A DNA stretch of 64,000 bases, from assembly GCF_021190955.1 (NCBI RefSeq), contig NZ_JAIOAO010000006.1:248001-312000 (forward strand), given 5' to 3'. Below the pieces are notes generated by a model. That model saw nothing but the letters and a program-made list of their open reading frames with translations, made no database searches and was not told the origin of the DNA. The translations under genes and the position numbers were made by a program. Shown here piece by piece: positions 19,571 to 29,230 of the stretch (the first letter of the stretch is position 1; each line of letters opens with the position of its first letter). Source of the DNA: Parachryseolinea silvisoli (GTDB lineage Bacteria > Bacteroidota > Bacteroidia > Cytophagales > Cyclobacteriaceae).

Positions 19571-20399
19571 ACTTTATTTAAGGTTTATACTTCGCATGCG
19601 GAACTCTTACAGTTTGGTCATGAAGCGACCGAAGGTTATGGAGCACAATAATAACGTGTATGCCCATGGTGGGCCTCACTATGTGCCTTTTTTCTGCGTA
19701 TCTTTAAATATAAACAATAGGAGACTTCCCTGACAGTTGAAATCGTTGAACACCGGGATAAAGATAATTGTACAAATTGGCTACAGATACGCTGCAAAAA
19801 GATGGTTACGATCAGGAGCTGCCAAAAGATCCAATTTTTCTTCAAAACTTCTAAAGGCTATAAACAGATCCAATTGTAGTTACTGACCGTGTGACCAGTG
19901 TTTTCGAGACGCCTGGGGTAGCATAATATTACTCTCACCGCTATTAACGGTCGCGAGTATTTTATTCGCGGTAGCAGTATTTGACAAAACAGTGCTTCAC
20001 AGCAAAGCAATAATGGTAGCGGTAACTGCGCAAGGCTGCCCTTAAGTTGTCCACATTTTTTGCACATCTTTTTATAAACACTAAAACACTTTTATCGCTA
20101 ATTCACTGCGGGCGCCAGTCTTATAGTCGTATAGTATCTGAATACCGGACTATTCCGGTATGAGTAAGTCAACAGTCAGGATATTTAATAGATATTCAAT
20201 AGTTTATAAAGTTTTTATTAATAGATATTCAATACTATATAAGGTATTGAATATCCATCTATAATATATTTTTTTTGAAAATTATAACTATTCATATAAC
20301 AGGCTAATCACTCACATTTCCTATATTCGCTTCATACACCCGTTATGACCCGGCGGCTGTTGTAGGTTAAATCATTCGTTTTACTAAATCTATAGTGTT
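19571..20399. other. 830-base AT-rich gap without a convincing gene
   Basis: The largest gene-free stretch of the window. Its short open frames (under 70 codons) show no family likeness, no plausible start context and odd composition, so I call none. The right third (20160-20290) is very AT-rich and carries direct and inverted repeats, listed separately. The composition differs clearly from the flanking genes, which fits an integration or regulatory region, but I see no transposase remnant, tRNA end or terminal repeats. Confidence 0.6.
20185..20255. repeat. Direct and inverted repeats upstream of the gene at 20400
   Basis: The 17-base TTAATAGATATTCAATA occurs at 20185-20201 and 20218-20234, 33 bases apart. 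The second copy is followed by TATTGAATATC (20245-20255), the exact reverse complement of its last 11 bases, which makes a hairpin with a 10-base loop. The regular spacing of about three helical turns suggests protein-binding sites. Confidence 0.65.
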
Positions 20400-22289
20400 A
20401 TGCCCTTTCTCGAAGGAATCACCTTTACCGGAAAACTAGCCGACTTAAGCGCCTACCGCATGCGCGGTTTTGACAAGATTATCGTCCGTCGTAAAGGCGG
20501 CCCTAATCCAGAGCACATGCGAAAGGGCGAAAATTTTGCCAACGTACGCCGCACGATGTCTGAATTCGGCGGCTGCTCGCGGATGGGCCGGCATGTACGC
20601 CTGGGGTTGCTCCAGCTTCGCCACTTGTCCGACTATAATTTTGGTAGCGATATCAATAGCCTCATGCGCCAGGTGCAATTGCAAGATGGCACTGGCGACT
20701 GGGGCAAACGCAACATTATACTCTCCGAACACGCCCGCATCCTGGAAGGATTTCCGATGAACGAAACCAATCCCACGTTCGATTCGGTTATCCGAAATCC
20801 CATCTACTACACGATGGATCGTGCTACACGCACCGCGCAGTTGGATATACCCGAATTAAAGCGGAGCATCAATTACTTTCCTCAGAACAACCACGCCATG
20901 TTCCGCATTGTTGTGACGCTCGGCATTGTGCCCGATATGGCATTTAATATACAGAAGAAAGAGTATTTGCCACCAGCCTGGTATTCGCCAAAATTTTATT
21001 CACGCGAGGTCTCGACGGAGTGGTGTCCCTCCCTCGAAGGTATGCCGGCGACAACACTGACGATAGCAACAGATACCCTGCCACCGGACGATCAATGGAC
21101 ATTGATGTTATCGGTTGGCGTAGAGTACGGCGCATTTCGGGAGAACGGAAAAATTAAAGAGGTAGCGCGTTATGGGGCTGCGAAGATCCTGGCATTGCGG
21201 GGAAGGGATGGATCGGCTGATGACGATTTGCGGGACGAAGAAACCCACGACTCGGACGAGGCACCCGTGAAAGAACGGATAAAACCTGATTTACCAGAGG
21301 AACCTGCCGTTGTTGTACGTGAGGAGAAATTGTATCAGGCGCCCGAGGTCAGGTATGTCTATACGGCAAAAGAAAAGAATGTAGACAAAGTAGACGTTCG
21401 GGCCTACACGTACGCGATGGAGGGTGATAAAAAATCAGGTTGTTCGCATTTTTACAATTCAAATACAACGTTTGCATCTTCCTTTGCGTGTATAATGGTT
21501 TATGAAACAATAACAACCGATCCCATGAGCGCCTTTGAAACCTTCCGCCAACTACACCAAAACGAAAAACCGCTTGTACTGGGCAACGCCTGGGATGTGC
21601 ACAGCGCCCGGCTGTTCGAGCAGAGCGGCTATGCTGCGGTGGGTACCTCCAGCCAGGCGGTAGCGCAGGTGCTGGGATATGATGATGGTGAGAACGTTTC
21701 ATTCGAAGACCTGCTTCGACTGGCGCGACGCACTGCGGAAGTTGTAAAGATTCCAGTAACGGTCGACCTGGAGGCCGGTTATGCACGCACTGCGGACGGC
21801 ATTGTCGAGAATATCAAGAAGCTGCACGACGTTGGCGTAGCCGGCATCAACCTGGAGGATACCCTGCCGGGCACAGCCGTGCTTCGCCCCGCGGAAGAAT
21901 TTCAGAAACAGTTGTCGGCCATCACCAATAAAATGGAACAGCAAAACATTAAGCTGTTCATCAATACCCGTACGGATGGTTTTATCCTCGGCCTGGAAAC
22001 GGCATTGGAAGAAACCACTGTCCGAGCCAGGCTCTACGAGCAAACCGGCGTGCACGGCTTGTTTGTCCCTTGCATGACCGAGGAAAAAGATATCCGCACC
22101 GTGACGAGTACTACGAAGTTGCCCGTCAGCGTAATGTGTATGCCAATGCTGCCGGCGTTTGATGTGTTAGGGTCGTGGGGATTGAAGCGTATCAGCATGG
22201 GGCCTTTTGCTTACCGGTATGTAAACAAACAAGCAGAAGCGGCGATGAAGGAAGTATTGAAGGTAAATAGCTTTACGCCTTTCTTCTGA
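20400..22289 (+). CDS. Unknown Bacteroidota protein fused in frame to a PEP-mutase/isocitrate-lyase-like enzyme
   Basis: One open frame of 629 codons joins two unlike parts. Residues 1 to about 240 resemble a family of uncharacterised Bacteroidota proteins that I recall by the pattern FTGKLADLSAYRMRGFDKII, then SEFGGCSRMG and DWGKRNIILSEHARILEGF; no function is known. Residues about 250-340 are charged and probably disordered. From residue 376 (MSAFETFRQLHQ) on, the sequence is a complete PEP-mutase-like domain. The stretch in between (about 345-375) reads like an intergenic region in translation, so this could be two genes whose separating stop was lost by a frameshift. The start at 20400 is the only good one. 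Confidence 0.65.
   Translation: MPFLEGITFTGKLADLSAYRMRGFDKIIVRRKGGPNPEHMRKGENFANVRRTMSEFGGCSRMGRHVRLGLLQLRHLSDYNFGSDINSLMRQVQLQDGTGDWGKRNIILSEHARILEGFPMNETNPTFDSVIRNPIYYTMDRATRTAQLDIPELKRSINYFPQNNHAMFRIVVTLGIVPDMAFNIQKKEYLPPAWYSPKFYSREVSTEWCPSLEGMPATTLTIATDTLPPDDQWTLMLSVGVEYGAFRENGKIKEVARYGAAKILALRGRDGSADDDLRDEETHDSDEAPVKERIKPDLPEEPAVVVREEKLYQAPEVRYVYTAKEKNVDKVDVRAYTYAMEGDKKSGCSHFYNSNTTFASSFACIMVYETITTDPMSAFETFRQLHQNEKPLVLGNAWDVHSARLFEQSGYAAVGTSSQAVAQVLGYDDGENVSFEDLLRLARRTAEVVKIPVTVDLEAGYARTADGIVENIKKLHDVGVAGINLEDTLPGTAVLRPAEEFQKQLSAITNKMEQQNIKLFINTRTDGFILGLETALEETTVRARLYEQTGVHGLFVPCMTEEKDIRTVTSTTKLPVSVMCMPMLPAFDVLGSWGLKRISMGPFAYRYVNKQAEAAMKEVLKVNSFTPFF
21525..22289 (+). other. PEP-mutase/isocitrate-lyase-like module, possibly an independent gene
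   Basis: From the internal ATG the product would be 254 residues, the full length of the COG2513 family. Visible are LVLGNAWDVHSARLFEQSG, GTSSQAVAQVLGYDDGEN, VTVDLEAGYARTADGI with a metal-binding acidic cluster, GINLEDTLPG and FINTRTDGFILG. Family members act on 2-methylisocitrate, oxaloacetate or phosphonates, or are uncharacterised; the exact substrate is not predictable here. The upstream TGATAA near 21426, out of frame by one, would be a natural stop for the preceding part. Confidence 0.7.
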
Positions 22290-22300
22290 CGGCCTTAGGG

Positions 22301-22816
22301 TCAAGCGGCATCAGTCTGCTTACGTTCACTCCACTGCACTTTTAGGAACACCAGGAATGTGATCCAAAAGATTATCGTATGGAGTACGTCCAATGTATAC
22401 CGGATTTCGCCTGACACCAGGTGCAGCATTCGTAGCGGAGCCGCTGCCAGAAAGATTACCGTCAGCATCTTTAGGTAGTCTAGTACTTTCTTCCGCTGTT
22501 TGGCAACGAAGTGAAGGGTGTACAAGATGACTAATAAAAGGACCGATATTATCAGGATTTGATCTGCTCCTGTTAGGTGCAGGATTTTAAATACAACACC
22601 TAGCATGTATGCCGCAATCGCTGCCCGGGCTATTGTATAATAACGCCTGGTCACAAATGTCCCGTTGATCAGCATCATCAAAAGACCTGCATACAGTGCA
22701 AGGCTGGGAAACAAGACGTTGTCAAATGTGAATTCAATAGATGACGGTAACACCCAGTCTATGAGCGCACAGACCAGTAGCAGAATAATGATTGTCAGGA
22801 GAATTTTGTTGGTCAT
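22301..22816 (-). CDS. Integral membrane protein, GldL-like hydrophobic profile
   Basis: A 171-residue protein that is almost entirely hydrophobic, with about five predicted membrane segments: 4-22, 33-50, 64-82, 88-106 and 116-130, with another near 144-160. The stretch VVFKILHLTGADQILIISVL recalls the membrane part of GldL-related proteins of Bacteroidota, but the charged cytoplasmic tail of true GldL is absent. No function is assigned. It converges on the gene at 20400 with an 11-base gap and lies 19 bases downstream of the gene ending at 22836, so it may share its transcript. Confidence 0.6.
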   Translation of the reverse strand: MTNKILLTIIILLLVCALIDWVLPSSIEFTFDNVLFPSLALYAGLLMMLINGTFVTRRYYTIARAAIAAYMLGVVFKILHLTGADQILIISVLLLVILYTLHFVAKQRKKVLDYLKMLTVIFLAAAPLRMLHLVSGEIRYTLDVLHTIIFWITFLVFLKVQWSERKQTDAA

Positions 22817-22835
22817 ATATGCTCTCTTTATCTTC

Positions 22836-23624
22836 TTACAATCCTCTTAGCAATCTTGTAACGGCATTAACCGCCGCCGACCATTTATCGGGCTTTTGTT
22901 CATGTTTCCTATGCTCGTCGGAAACCCGGCGAGACAACTCATCGCGGGATGACAATTCGTTCAACGGCCTTGGATAAAGAAGCATGAATTGATGCAGCAT
23001 CTGAAAACTTCCGGATATCTGCGTTTCCTGGGTGTACTGGTGCAACTCCTGCACAGCCGACTCCCAGTGCTCTCCATTGAGCCTGCACGATACGTCTACC
23101 ATACCCGTTGAAAATTTGCCGGTAAAACATTTTACCCAAAGTAGGCCGGGCGTGTCCATGACGGTAGTCATTTCATTTGCCAGAAGTTTATAAAACTCCC
23201 AGATTTCTTTATTCTCCACGCGGGTCGAGCCCTCCTCCATGATCAGCACCGGTCCGAGTAACAAGTTCCAGCCCGTTTGTACGTCGCCGGTCTGCGTAAC
23301 AATTTCTGCCCGCTGTACGCCCCCATCGTTATCGCCTGGACATAAGTATGCATGTAACACGGGAAAGTCGACATTCAGCCAGCGTCGGGCCGCATCGACG
23401 TATCGGTCGCGTTCATTATGCCCTCCGCCAAAGAGCAACTCGTGGCGCCCCTCCGGAAACAAAAGATGCTGGGCTGATATTTTGAAGCAAGATGTATAGT
23501 CTTCGGTGTAAAGATGTTCGAGATGCAATGCCAGACCCAGCGGGATGATCGTTAACCTATCATCGCCGACTTCGGTTGCGAAACCCATATTTTGAAATTC
23601 CTCTTGAAAGATCGTGGCTATCAT
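22836..23624 (-). CDS. Cytoplasmic protein of unknown function, DUF6348-like
   Basis: A 262-residue protein without signal peptide or membrane segment. The middle reads GWNLLLGPVLIMEEGSTRVE and later LWVKCFTGKFSTGMVDVSCR, and the end SGSFQMLHQFMLLYPRP. This arrangement, with a short strand-rich domain followed by a final YPRP-like motif, resembles DUF6348 proteins as I remember them; the match is weak and should be tested. It is part of a run of three poorly characterised minus-strand genes and could be an immunity-type protein, though no toxin is adjacent. Confidence 0.5.
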   Translation of the reverse strand: MIATIFQEEFQNMGFATEVGDDRLTIIPLGLALHLEHLYTEDYTSCFKISAQHLLFPEGRHELLFGGGHNERDRYVDAARRWLNVDFPVLHAYLCPGDNDGGVQRAEIVTQTGDVQTGWNLLLGPVLIMEEGSTRVENKEIWEFYKLLANEMTTVMDTPGLLWVKCFTGKFSTGMVDVSCRLNGEHWESAVQELHQYTQETQISGSFQMLHQFMLLYPRPLNELSSRDELSRRVSDEHRKHEQKPDKWSAAVNAVTRLLRGL

Positions 23625-23711
23625 GGGCGGAATATACTCACATCACTATATACCAAACAAGGCCGGGAAAAACCCTCTTGCCATCTCGCTGTTTACGCGT
23701 ATCGGAGTGGA

Positions 23712-24161
23712 TTATTTGTCCACGTATTCGATCTTATCATACCGAAATACACGATCGTGTTCCGGCTTTTCGGGTGTTTTTAATTCATACGAGCGTGAGA
23801 TACCGCGGTCAATATAGAAACGGCCGGTCAGCCGGAGGTATTGGTAAAAATAACCTGAGTCATAGAAAGCCCTGCTGACCTCTAGCGCTGGATCGGAGGC
23901 TTCGATAAAGAAGATATCGGCATCCGGGATTGCGCCGATATCTACTGGTGGCGTTCTGCGAAATGTGAAGTCAGCACAATCACAGGCCCAGTTTATATGG
24001 TGGGCATCTATCGTCTCTATCTTGTCGGATAAGAACCAGGCTTTGTCATAGGGCATAACGTGAAACATATTGTAAAAGAAAACGAAGCCACTCAGAAGCA
24101 CGACGCCCACCGTGCAGCAGAAAACAAGTATTACTTTTTTAACGATACGACGTCGACGCAT
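23712..24161 (-). CDS. Hypothetical membrane-anchored protein
   Basis: A 149-residue protein with a basic N-terminus (MRRRRIVKK), one membrane segment (about 10-30, ILVFCCTVGVVLLSGFVFFY) and an outside domain of about 115 residues. The domain has NWACDCADFTFRRTP with two close cysteines, and ADIFFIEASDPALEV. I do not recognise it. It is separated by 87 bases from the next gene on the same strand and may begin the three-gene run that ends at 22301. Confidence 0.55.
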   Translation of the reverse strand: MRRRRIVKKVILVFCCTVGVVLLSGFVFFYNMFHVMPYDKAWFLSDKIETIDAHHINWACDCADFTFRRTPPVDIGAIPDADIFFIEASDPALEVSRAFYDSGYFYQYLRLTGRFYIDRGISRSYELKTPEKPEHDRVFRYDKIEYVDK

Positions 24162-24212
24162 AGAATAAAGATAGTTGCCCCTGCCTAAAGATAGCAGTAG
24201 CTATATATAAAA

Positions 24213-24238
24213 TAAAAAAGCCGGTCGCAAAACCGGCT
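24213..24238 (-). terminator. Intrinsic terminator after icd
   Basis: AGCCGGT (24219-24225) and ACCGGCT (24232-24238) form a seven-base stem with a six-base loop; on the minus strand it is followed by a T run. It lies 25 bases after the icd stop. Confidence 0.75.
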
Positions 24239-24263
24239 CTTTTTATCTTGGAAGTCTTCGTGA

Positions 24264-25490
24264 TTAGAAGTTCTTCACTACTTCCTGGCCGAACTCCGAG
24301 CACTTCAGCAGTGTAGCGCCTTCCATCTGACGGTGGAAGTCGTACGTTACTTTCTTGCTGTTGATGGCGCCTTCGAGACCTTTGATGATCAGGTCGGCTG
24401 CTTCTTGCCAGCCCATGTATTCGAGCATCATCACACCCGACAGGATTACTGATCCAGGGTTTACTTTGTCCTGGCCAGCGTACTTGGGTGCTGTGCCGTG
24501 AGTTGCTTCGAAGATGGCGTGGCCAGTCTTGTAGTTGACGTTACCGCCGGGGGCGATACCGATACCGCCTACGATAGCTGCAAGCGCGTCAGAGATATAG
24601 TCGCCGTTGAGGTTCAACGTGGCCACTACTGAATACTCGTCGGGGCGCAGCAGAATCTGTTGCAGGAAGGCGTCGGCGATGGCGTCTTTGATGACGATCT
24701 TGTGGCCGTCTTTTTCAATAACCTGCCAGGGGCCGCCGTCGAGGTCTTTTGCACCGAACTCGCTTTTCGCCAGGGCATATCCCCAGTCGCGGAAACCGCC
24801 TTCGGTAAATTTCATGATGTTGCCTTTGTGCACCAGGGTGACGCTGGGCTTCTTCTGGGCAATGGCATACTCGATGGCCGAACGCACCAGACGCTCTGTA
24901 CCTTCTTTCGATACGGGCTTGATACCGATGCCCGATGTTTGCGGGAAGCGGATCTTCTTATACAGCTTGGCGTAGTTTTCTTCGAAGAGCTTCAGAAATT
25001 TCTTGACGTCGTCGCTGCCTTCCTGGAATTCGATGCCGGCGTAGATGTCTTCTGTGTTTTCACGGAAGATTACCATGTCGGTTTTTTGGGGCTCTTTTAC
25101 CGGTGAAGGTACACCTGTGAACCACCGTACAGGCCGTACGCAGGCATAGAGATCAAGCTCCTGACGCAGGGCTACGTTCAGGGAACGGATACCGCCGCCA
25201 ACGGGCGTTGTCAGGGGGCCTTTGATCCCCACCAGGTATTCGCGGAAAATCGTCAGCGTTTCTTCCGGCAGCCAGTTGCCGGTTTGGTTGAAGGCTTTCT
25301 CGCCGGCCAGGGCTTCTTTCCAGTTGATTTTACGCTTGCCGTTGTAGGCTTTCTCAACTGCTTTATCGAATACGTACTTGGATGCTGGCCAGATGTCTAC
25401 GCCGGTACCGTCACCTTCGATAAAAGGAATCGTCGGATTATCGGGCACGTTGAGTTTGCCGTTGCTGATGCTGATTTTCTGATCGCTCAT
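24264..25490 (-). CDS. icd: Isocitrate dehydrogenase (NADP-dependent type)
   Basis: The citric-acid-cycle enzyme that oxidises isocitrate to 2-oxoglutarate and CO2. From [13 protein letters not shown] the protein has 408 residues, as for the E. coli type; 19 more in-frame codons upstream have no family likeness. The phosphorylatable serine loop is [15 protein letters not shown], the substrate and metal residues appear in [16 protein letters not shown] and [17 protein letters not shown], and the C-terminal nucleotide region has [24 protein letters not shown] preference is inferred from family resemblance. It is divergent from the CAP-domain gene. Confidence 0.95.
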   Translation of the reverse strand: MSDQKISISNGKLNVPDNPTIPFIEGDGTGVDIWPASKYVFDKAVEKAYNGKRKINWKEALAGEKAFNQTGNWLPEETLTIFREYLVGIKGPLTTPVGGGIRSLNVALRQELDLYACVRPVRWFTGVPSPVKEPQKTDMVIFRENTEDIYAGIEFQEGSDDVKKFLKLFEENYAKLYKKIRFPQTSGIGIKPVSKEGTERLVRSAIEYAIAQKKPSVTLVHKGNIMKFTEGGFRDWGYALAKSEFGAKDLDGGPWQVIEKDGHKIVIKDAIADAFLQQILLRPDEYSVVATLNLNGDYISDALAAIVGGIGIAPGGNVNYKTGHAIFEATHGTAPKYAGQDKVNPGSVILSGVMMLEYMGWQEAADLIIKGLEGAINSKKVTYDFHRQMEGATLLKCSEFGQEVVKNF

Positions 25491-25650
25491 TTTACTATAT
25501 TGTTTATTGGTTACGTGTATTTGTGATTTGGGTGTGTACGTGTGCACGTCCTCACGTATAACCTGCCTTTGATTTGGGCGCGGAAAATTAAAAAATTAAG
25601 TACAGAAATGAAGATATTTTGTGTTCATTCGTTTCTCTAGAAAGTAAACT

Positions 25651-26229
25651 ATGAAAGCCTTTTTTTGTATTCTGCCACTGTTTTTTCTCTTTCAGGCACA
25701 CACACCCGCGGAACGTCCGTCTACAGCCGAAATCTGCCTTTCGGGCGAAGAAAAGAAATTGTACGACCTGATCATGGCCTACCGGAAGACAGAGGGCCTG
25801 CCACCGATTCCGCTGTCGGCCAAGCTCACCCAGGTAGCCCAAACCCATGCACGCGACTTGTCGGAAAACTATACGTTCGATCCCAATAACAAATGTAATC
25901 CGCACAGCTGGTCGAAAAAGGGCACCTGGAGCTCGTGCTGCTACACCAGCGACCATGCCCAGGCGCAGTGTATGTGGGACAAACCCAAGGAGATTGCCGG
26001 TTATGAGTCGGAAGGCTACGAAATTGCCTACTACGGTTCGGCTGGATCCAACGCTGAAGAAGCGCTGGCAGGCTGGAAAAAAAGCCCGGGCCACAACCCG
26101 CTGATCATTAACAGCGACACCTGGAGCCAGCTGACCTGGAAGGGCATTGGCATCGGCTTATATAAAGAGTACGGCCTGGTGTGGTTTGGTGCGCTGGAAG
26201 ATGCTACGCCGATAAAAGTATGTAAATAA
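25651..26229 (+). CDS. Secreted CAP-domain protein (SCP/PR-1 family)
   Basis: A 192-residue protein with a signal peptide (about 1-18, FFCILPLFFLFQAHT) and one CAP domain. The family features are LTQVAQTHARDLSENY with the first conserved histidine, NPHSWSKKGTWSSCCY, and AEEALAGWKKSPGHNPLIIN with the second. Six cysteines in the mature part suggest disulfides. CAP proteins are secreted and their role in bacteria is mostly unknown. The two histidines typical of the CAP cavity are present. Confidence 0.85.
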   Translation: MKAFFCILPLFFLFQAHTPAERPSTAEICLSGEEKKLYDLIMAYRKTEGLPPIPLSAKLTQVAQTHARDLSENYTFDPNNKCNPHSWSKKGTWSSCCYTSDHAQAQCMWDKPKEIAGYESEGYEIAYYGSAGSNAEEALAGWKKSPGHNPLIINSDTWSQLTWKGIGIGLYKEYGLVWFGALEDATPIKVCK

Positions 26230-26303
26230 AAGAACGGCGGCACATCGGTCATTCTGTCCTTTTTCCTCCCCTTTAGGCTGATTTTTCTGCCATAAATGCA
26301 TGA

Positions 26304-26328
26304 AATCCATTCAAATTTGAAATGGATT
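26304..26328. promoter_or_regulatory. Inverted repeat in the clpB leader
   Basis: AATCCATT (26304-26311) and AATGGATT (26321-26328) flank a nine-base spacer that contains CAAATTTG. It lies 39 bases before the clpB start codon. It could be an operator or a short RNA hairpin; no CIRCE-like sequence is present. Confidence 0.4.
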
Positions 26329-26366
26329 GTGATTTGATTATTCCCTCCGAGGAAAATAGCACCATT

Positions 26367-28985
26367 ATGAACTTTGATAAATTCACCATAAAATCTCAAG
26401 AGGCACTGCAGAAGTCGGCCGAGCTTGCGATGGGCAACCAGCAGCAAGCGATTGAGCCGGGGCACGTGCTAAAGGCAATCCTGGAGACGGACGAGAATGT
26501 TTCGGGCTACTTGTTTAAGAAGCTCAACATTAACGGTACGATCCTGGAAAACCGCCTGGAGGAGATCATCCAGGGCTATCCCCGTGTGACGGGTCAGCAG
26601 CCGTATTTGTCGTCGGGCACCAACACGGTGTTGCAGAACGCACAGAAAGAGCTGCGCGAATTTAAAGACGAATATGTAGCCGTTGAGCACCTGTTGCTGG
26701 CGTTGCTGGACACGAAAGACAAGGTGTCGACGGTGATGAAGGATACGGGCTTCGAGCGGAGCGCATTGATCAAAGCGATTAAAGAATTGCGCGGTGGCAA
26801 TACTGTTACCGATCAAAACGCGGAGGCGAAGTATAAATCACTGGAGCGCTATTCGAAAAACCTGAACGAGCTTGCCAAGCGTGGGAAGATCGATCCGGTC
26901 ATTGGCCGCGACGAAGAGATTCGCCGTGTGTTGCAAATCCTGTCACGTCGTACGAAGAATAATCCCATACTGCTCGGTGAGCCCGGTGTTGGTAAGACGG
27001 CGATCGTGGAAGGTATGGCGCAACGTATTGTAGACGGTGACGTGCCGGAGAACCTGCGCGAGAAGATACTTGTGTCGTTGGACATGGGCTTGCTGGTGGC
27101 CGGCGCGAAGTATAAAGGCGAGTTTGAGGAACGCCTCAAGGCGGTCATTAAAGAGGTGACAGACTCCGACGGTCAGATCATTCTTTTTATTGACGAGATC
27201 CACACCTTGATCGGTGCGGGAGGTGGTGGCGAAGGTGCCATGGATGCCGCTAACTTGCTTAAGCCTGCCTTGGCGCGCGGCGAGCTGCATGCGATCGGTG
27301 CCACGACATTAAAAGAATATCAAAAGTATATCGAAAAGGACAAGGCGCTGGAACGTCGCTTCCAGGCCGTCATGGTAGACGAGCCTTCGGTAGAAGATTC
27401 GATCTCGATCCTGCGCGGTATAAAAGATAAATATGAGCTGCACCACGGGGTGCGGATCAAAGACGACGCGGTTATTGCTTCCGTCGAATTGTCGAGCCGC
27501 TATATCAGCGACCGCTTCCTGCCCGACAAGGCCATCGACTTGATGGACGAGGCTGCTGCCAAGCTGCGCCTGGAAATGGACTCGCTGCCGGAAGAGCTCG
27601 ACGAATTGAATCGTAAGATCATGCAGCTCGAGATCGAGCGCGAAGCTATTCGTCGTGAAAAAGATAAAGAAAAAGAAGCTGTGCTGAGCAAGGAGATTGC
27701 GGAACTTTCAGAGCAACGCAATTCGCTCAAGGCGAAGTGGGAAAGCGAAAAAGAGGTGGTGCACGGTATTCAGAAAGCAAAAGAAGATATTGACAAGCTG
27801 AAGTTCGAAGCCGAGCAGGCTGAGAAGGCTGGTGACTATGGCAAGGTGGCCGAGATCCGGTACGGTAAAATTACCGAGGCGGAAAAACGCCTGAACGAGT
27901 ACCAGCAGAAGATGAAGGACATGCAGGGCGAGAAGTCGCTGTTGAAAGAAGAAGTAGACAGCGAGGATATAGCCGAAGTCGTGGCGAAATGGACCGGTAT
28001 ACCGTTGTCCAAGATGTTGCAGAGCGACCGCGAAAAGTTACTGCAACTGGAAGAAGAGTTGAGCCGGCGTGTAGCCGGGCAGGAGGAAGCGATTCGTGCG
28101 TTGAGCGACGCGGTGCGCAGAAGTCGCGCCGGTCTGCAAGATCCGAAGCGGCCGATTGGCTCGTTTATCTTTATGGGTACAACGGGTGTCGGTAAGACAG
28201 AGCTTTCAAAGGCGCTGGCGGATTATCTCTTCAACGACGATAACGCAATGGTGCGGATCGACATGAGTGAGTACCAGGAGCGTCACAGCGTAAGCCGTTT
28301 GATCGGTGCGCCCCCGGGCTACGTGGGCTACGACGAAGGTGGCCAGCTGACAGAGTCCGTGCGCAGAAAGCCGTACTCGGTCATTCTGCTGGACGAGATC
28401 GAAAAGGCACACCCGGATGTTTTTAACATCTTGCTGCAAGTGCTCGATGAAGGCCGTCTGACCGATAACAAAGGACGCGTGGCGAACTTTAAGAACACGA
28501 TCATTATCATGACGACCAACATTGGCTCGCAGATCATTCAGGAGAACTTCGAGAAGATCAACGAGACGAACTTCTTCGATGTGCTGGAAGAAACGAAGGA
28601 AGAAGTGTTGAGCTTGCTGAGGAAGTCTGTGCGGCCGGAGTTCATCAACCGTATCGACGAAATCATCATGTTCCGTCCACTGAGCCAGCAAGATATTCGC
28701 AAGATTGTGGATATACAGGTGGACATCGTGCGCAAGCGCCTGGAAGAAGCCGGTGTACGCATCGAGATTTCGGATGCAGCACGCAATCGTCTCGCGTACC
28801 TGGGTTTCGATCCGCAGTACGGTGCACGTCCGCTGAAACGCGTGTTGCAGCGTGAACTGTTAAATGAGCTTTCGAAACAGATTCTCGCGGGTAAAGTTCA
28901 AAAGGACTCGGTGATTTTCATCGACCTGAAGAACGGCGTGGAGTTTGTGTTTGAGAATGGAGAACTGACGCCTGCTATAAATTAA
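26367..28985 (+). CDS. clpB: ATP-dependent chaperone ClpB
   Basis: ClpB is a hexameric disaggregase that works with DnaK to rescue aggregated proteins. From [14 protein letters not shown] the protein has 872 residues; a further upstream ATG at 26322 is unlikely. In order: N-domain (1-145), first AAA+ domain with [13 protein letters not shown] and the Walker [14 protein letters not shown], a long coiled-coil middle domain (about 400-525, rich in Glu/Lys) that identifies ClpB rather than ClpA or ClpC, and the second AAA+ domain with [15 protein letters not shown] and [14 protein letters not shown] strong terminator follows. Confidence 0.98.
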   Translation: MNFDKFTIKSQEALQKSAELAMGNQQQAIEPGHVLKAILETDENVSGYLFKKLNINGTILENRLEEIIQGYPRVTGQQPYLSSGTNTVLQNAQKELREFKDEYVAVEHLLLALLDTKDKVSTVMKDTGFERSALIKAIKELRGGNTVTDQNAEAKYKSLERYSKNLNELAKRGKIDPVIGRDEEIRRVLQILSRRTKNNPILLGEPGVGKTAIVEGMAQRIVDGDVPENLREKILVSLDMGLLVAGAKYKGEFEERLKAVIKEVTDSDGQIILFIDEIHTLIGAGGGGEGAMDAANLLKPALARGELHAIGATTLKEYQKYIEKDKALERRFQAVMVDEPSVEDSISILRGIKDKYELHHGVRIKDDAVIASVELSSRYISDRFLPDKAIDLMDEAAAKLRLEMDSLPEELDELNRKIMQLEIEREAIRREKDKEKEAVLSKEIAELSEQRNSLKAKWESEKEVVHGIQKAKEDIDKLKFEAEQAEKAGDYGKVAEIRYGKITEAEKRLNEYQQKMKDMQGEKSLLKEEVDSEDIAEVVAKWTGIPLSKMLQSDREKLLQLEEELSRRVAGQEEAIRALSDAVRRSRAGLQDPKRPIGSFIFMGTTGVGKTELSKALADYLFNDDNAMVRIDMSEYQERHSVSRLIGAPPGYVGYDEGGQLTESVRRKPYSVILLDEIEKAHPDVFNILLQVLDEGRLTDNKGRVANFKNTIIIMTTNIGSQIIQENFEKINETNFFDVLEETKEEVLSLLRKSVRPEFINRIDEIIMFRPLSQQDIRKIVDIQVDIVRKRLEEAGVRIEISDAARNRLAYLGFDPQYGARPLKRVLQRELLNELSKQILAGKVQKDSVIFIDLKNGVEFVFENGELTPAIN

Positions 28986-29046
28986 TGCAGGCTGGGAACT
29001 AAAGAGCGTAGTGACATCGTTATACAGACAGGTTTAAGGATTGGTG

Positions 29047-29066
29047 ATCCCGACTCTGGTCGGGAT
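29047..29066. repeat. Palindromic repeat ATCCCGAC-TCTG-GTCGGGAT
   Basis: Eight-base arms with a four-base loop, 60 bases after clpB and before its terminator. The CCCGA/TCGGG core matches the elements at 9418 and 12535. Confidence 0.6.
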
Positions 29067-29093
29067 GTGAAGTTGGTTAGAGGGGTTTGGTTT

Positions 29094-29127
29094 AGCCCCC
29101 GGGGTGGTTCCCGGGGGCTTTTTTTAT
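29094..29127 (+). terminator. Intrinsic terminator after clpB
   Basis: AGCCCCCGGG (29094-29103) and CCCGGGGGCT (29110-29119) form a perfect 10-base stem with a six-base loop, followed by a run of seven or more T. Confidence 0.9.
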
Positions 29128-29171
29128 TTTGCACCACACGCATATACCAGTATATAATTTTGCTCCATAAG

Positions 29172-29208
29172 ACAAAAGCCACACATGCAATGCATGCGTG
29201 GCTTTTGT
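29172..29208. terminator. Hairpin between clpB and purF, probable purF terminator
   Basis: ACAAAAGCCAC (29172-29182) pairs with GTGGCTTTTGT (29198-29208), and the arms continue as CATGCA/TGCATG with one mismatch. The A/T-rich ends make it usable in both directions. It lies 23 bases after the purF stop. Confidence 0.65.
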
Positions 29209-29230
29209 TATGTGCGTGTGTCGACCGTGC

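Noticed and set aside
19636-20067. Two minus-strand open frames of 69 codons in the AT-rich gap
   Set aside because: No signal, no motif and no start context; they look like chance frames.
19571-20399. CRISPR array or attachment site in the repeat-bearing gap
   Set aside because: Only two direct copies are seen, with no regular spacer series, no cas genes, no tRNA end and no integrase.
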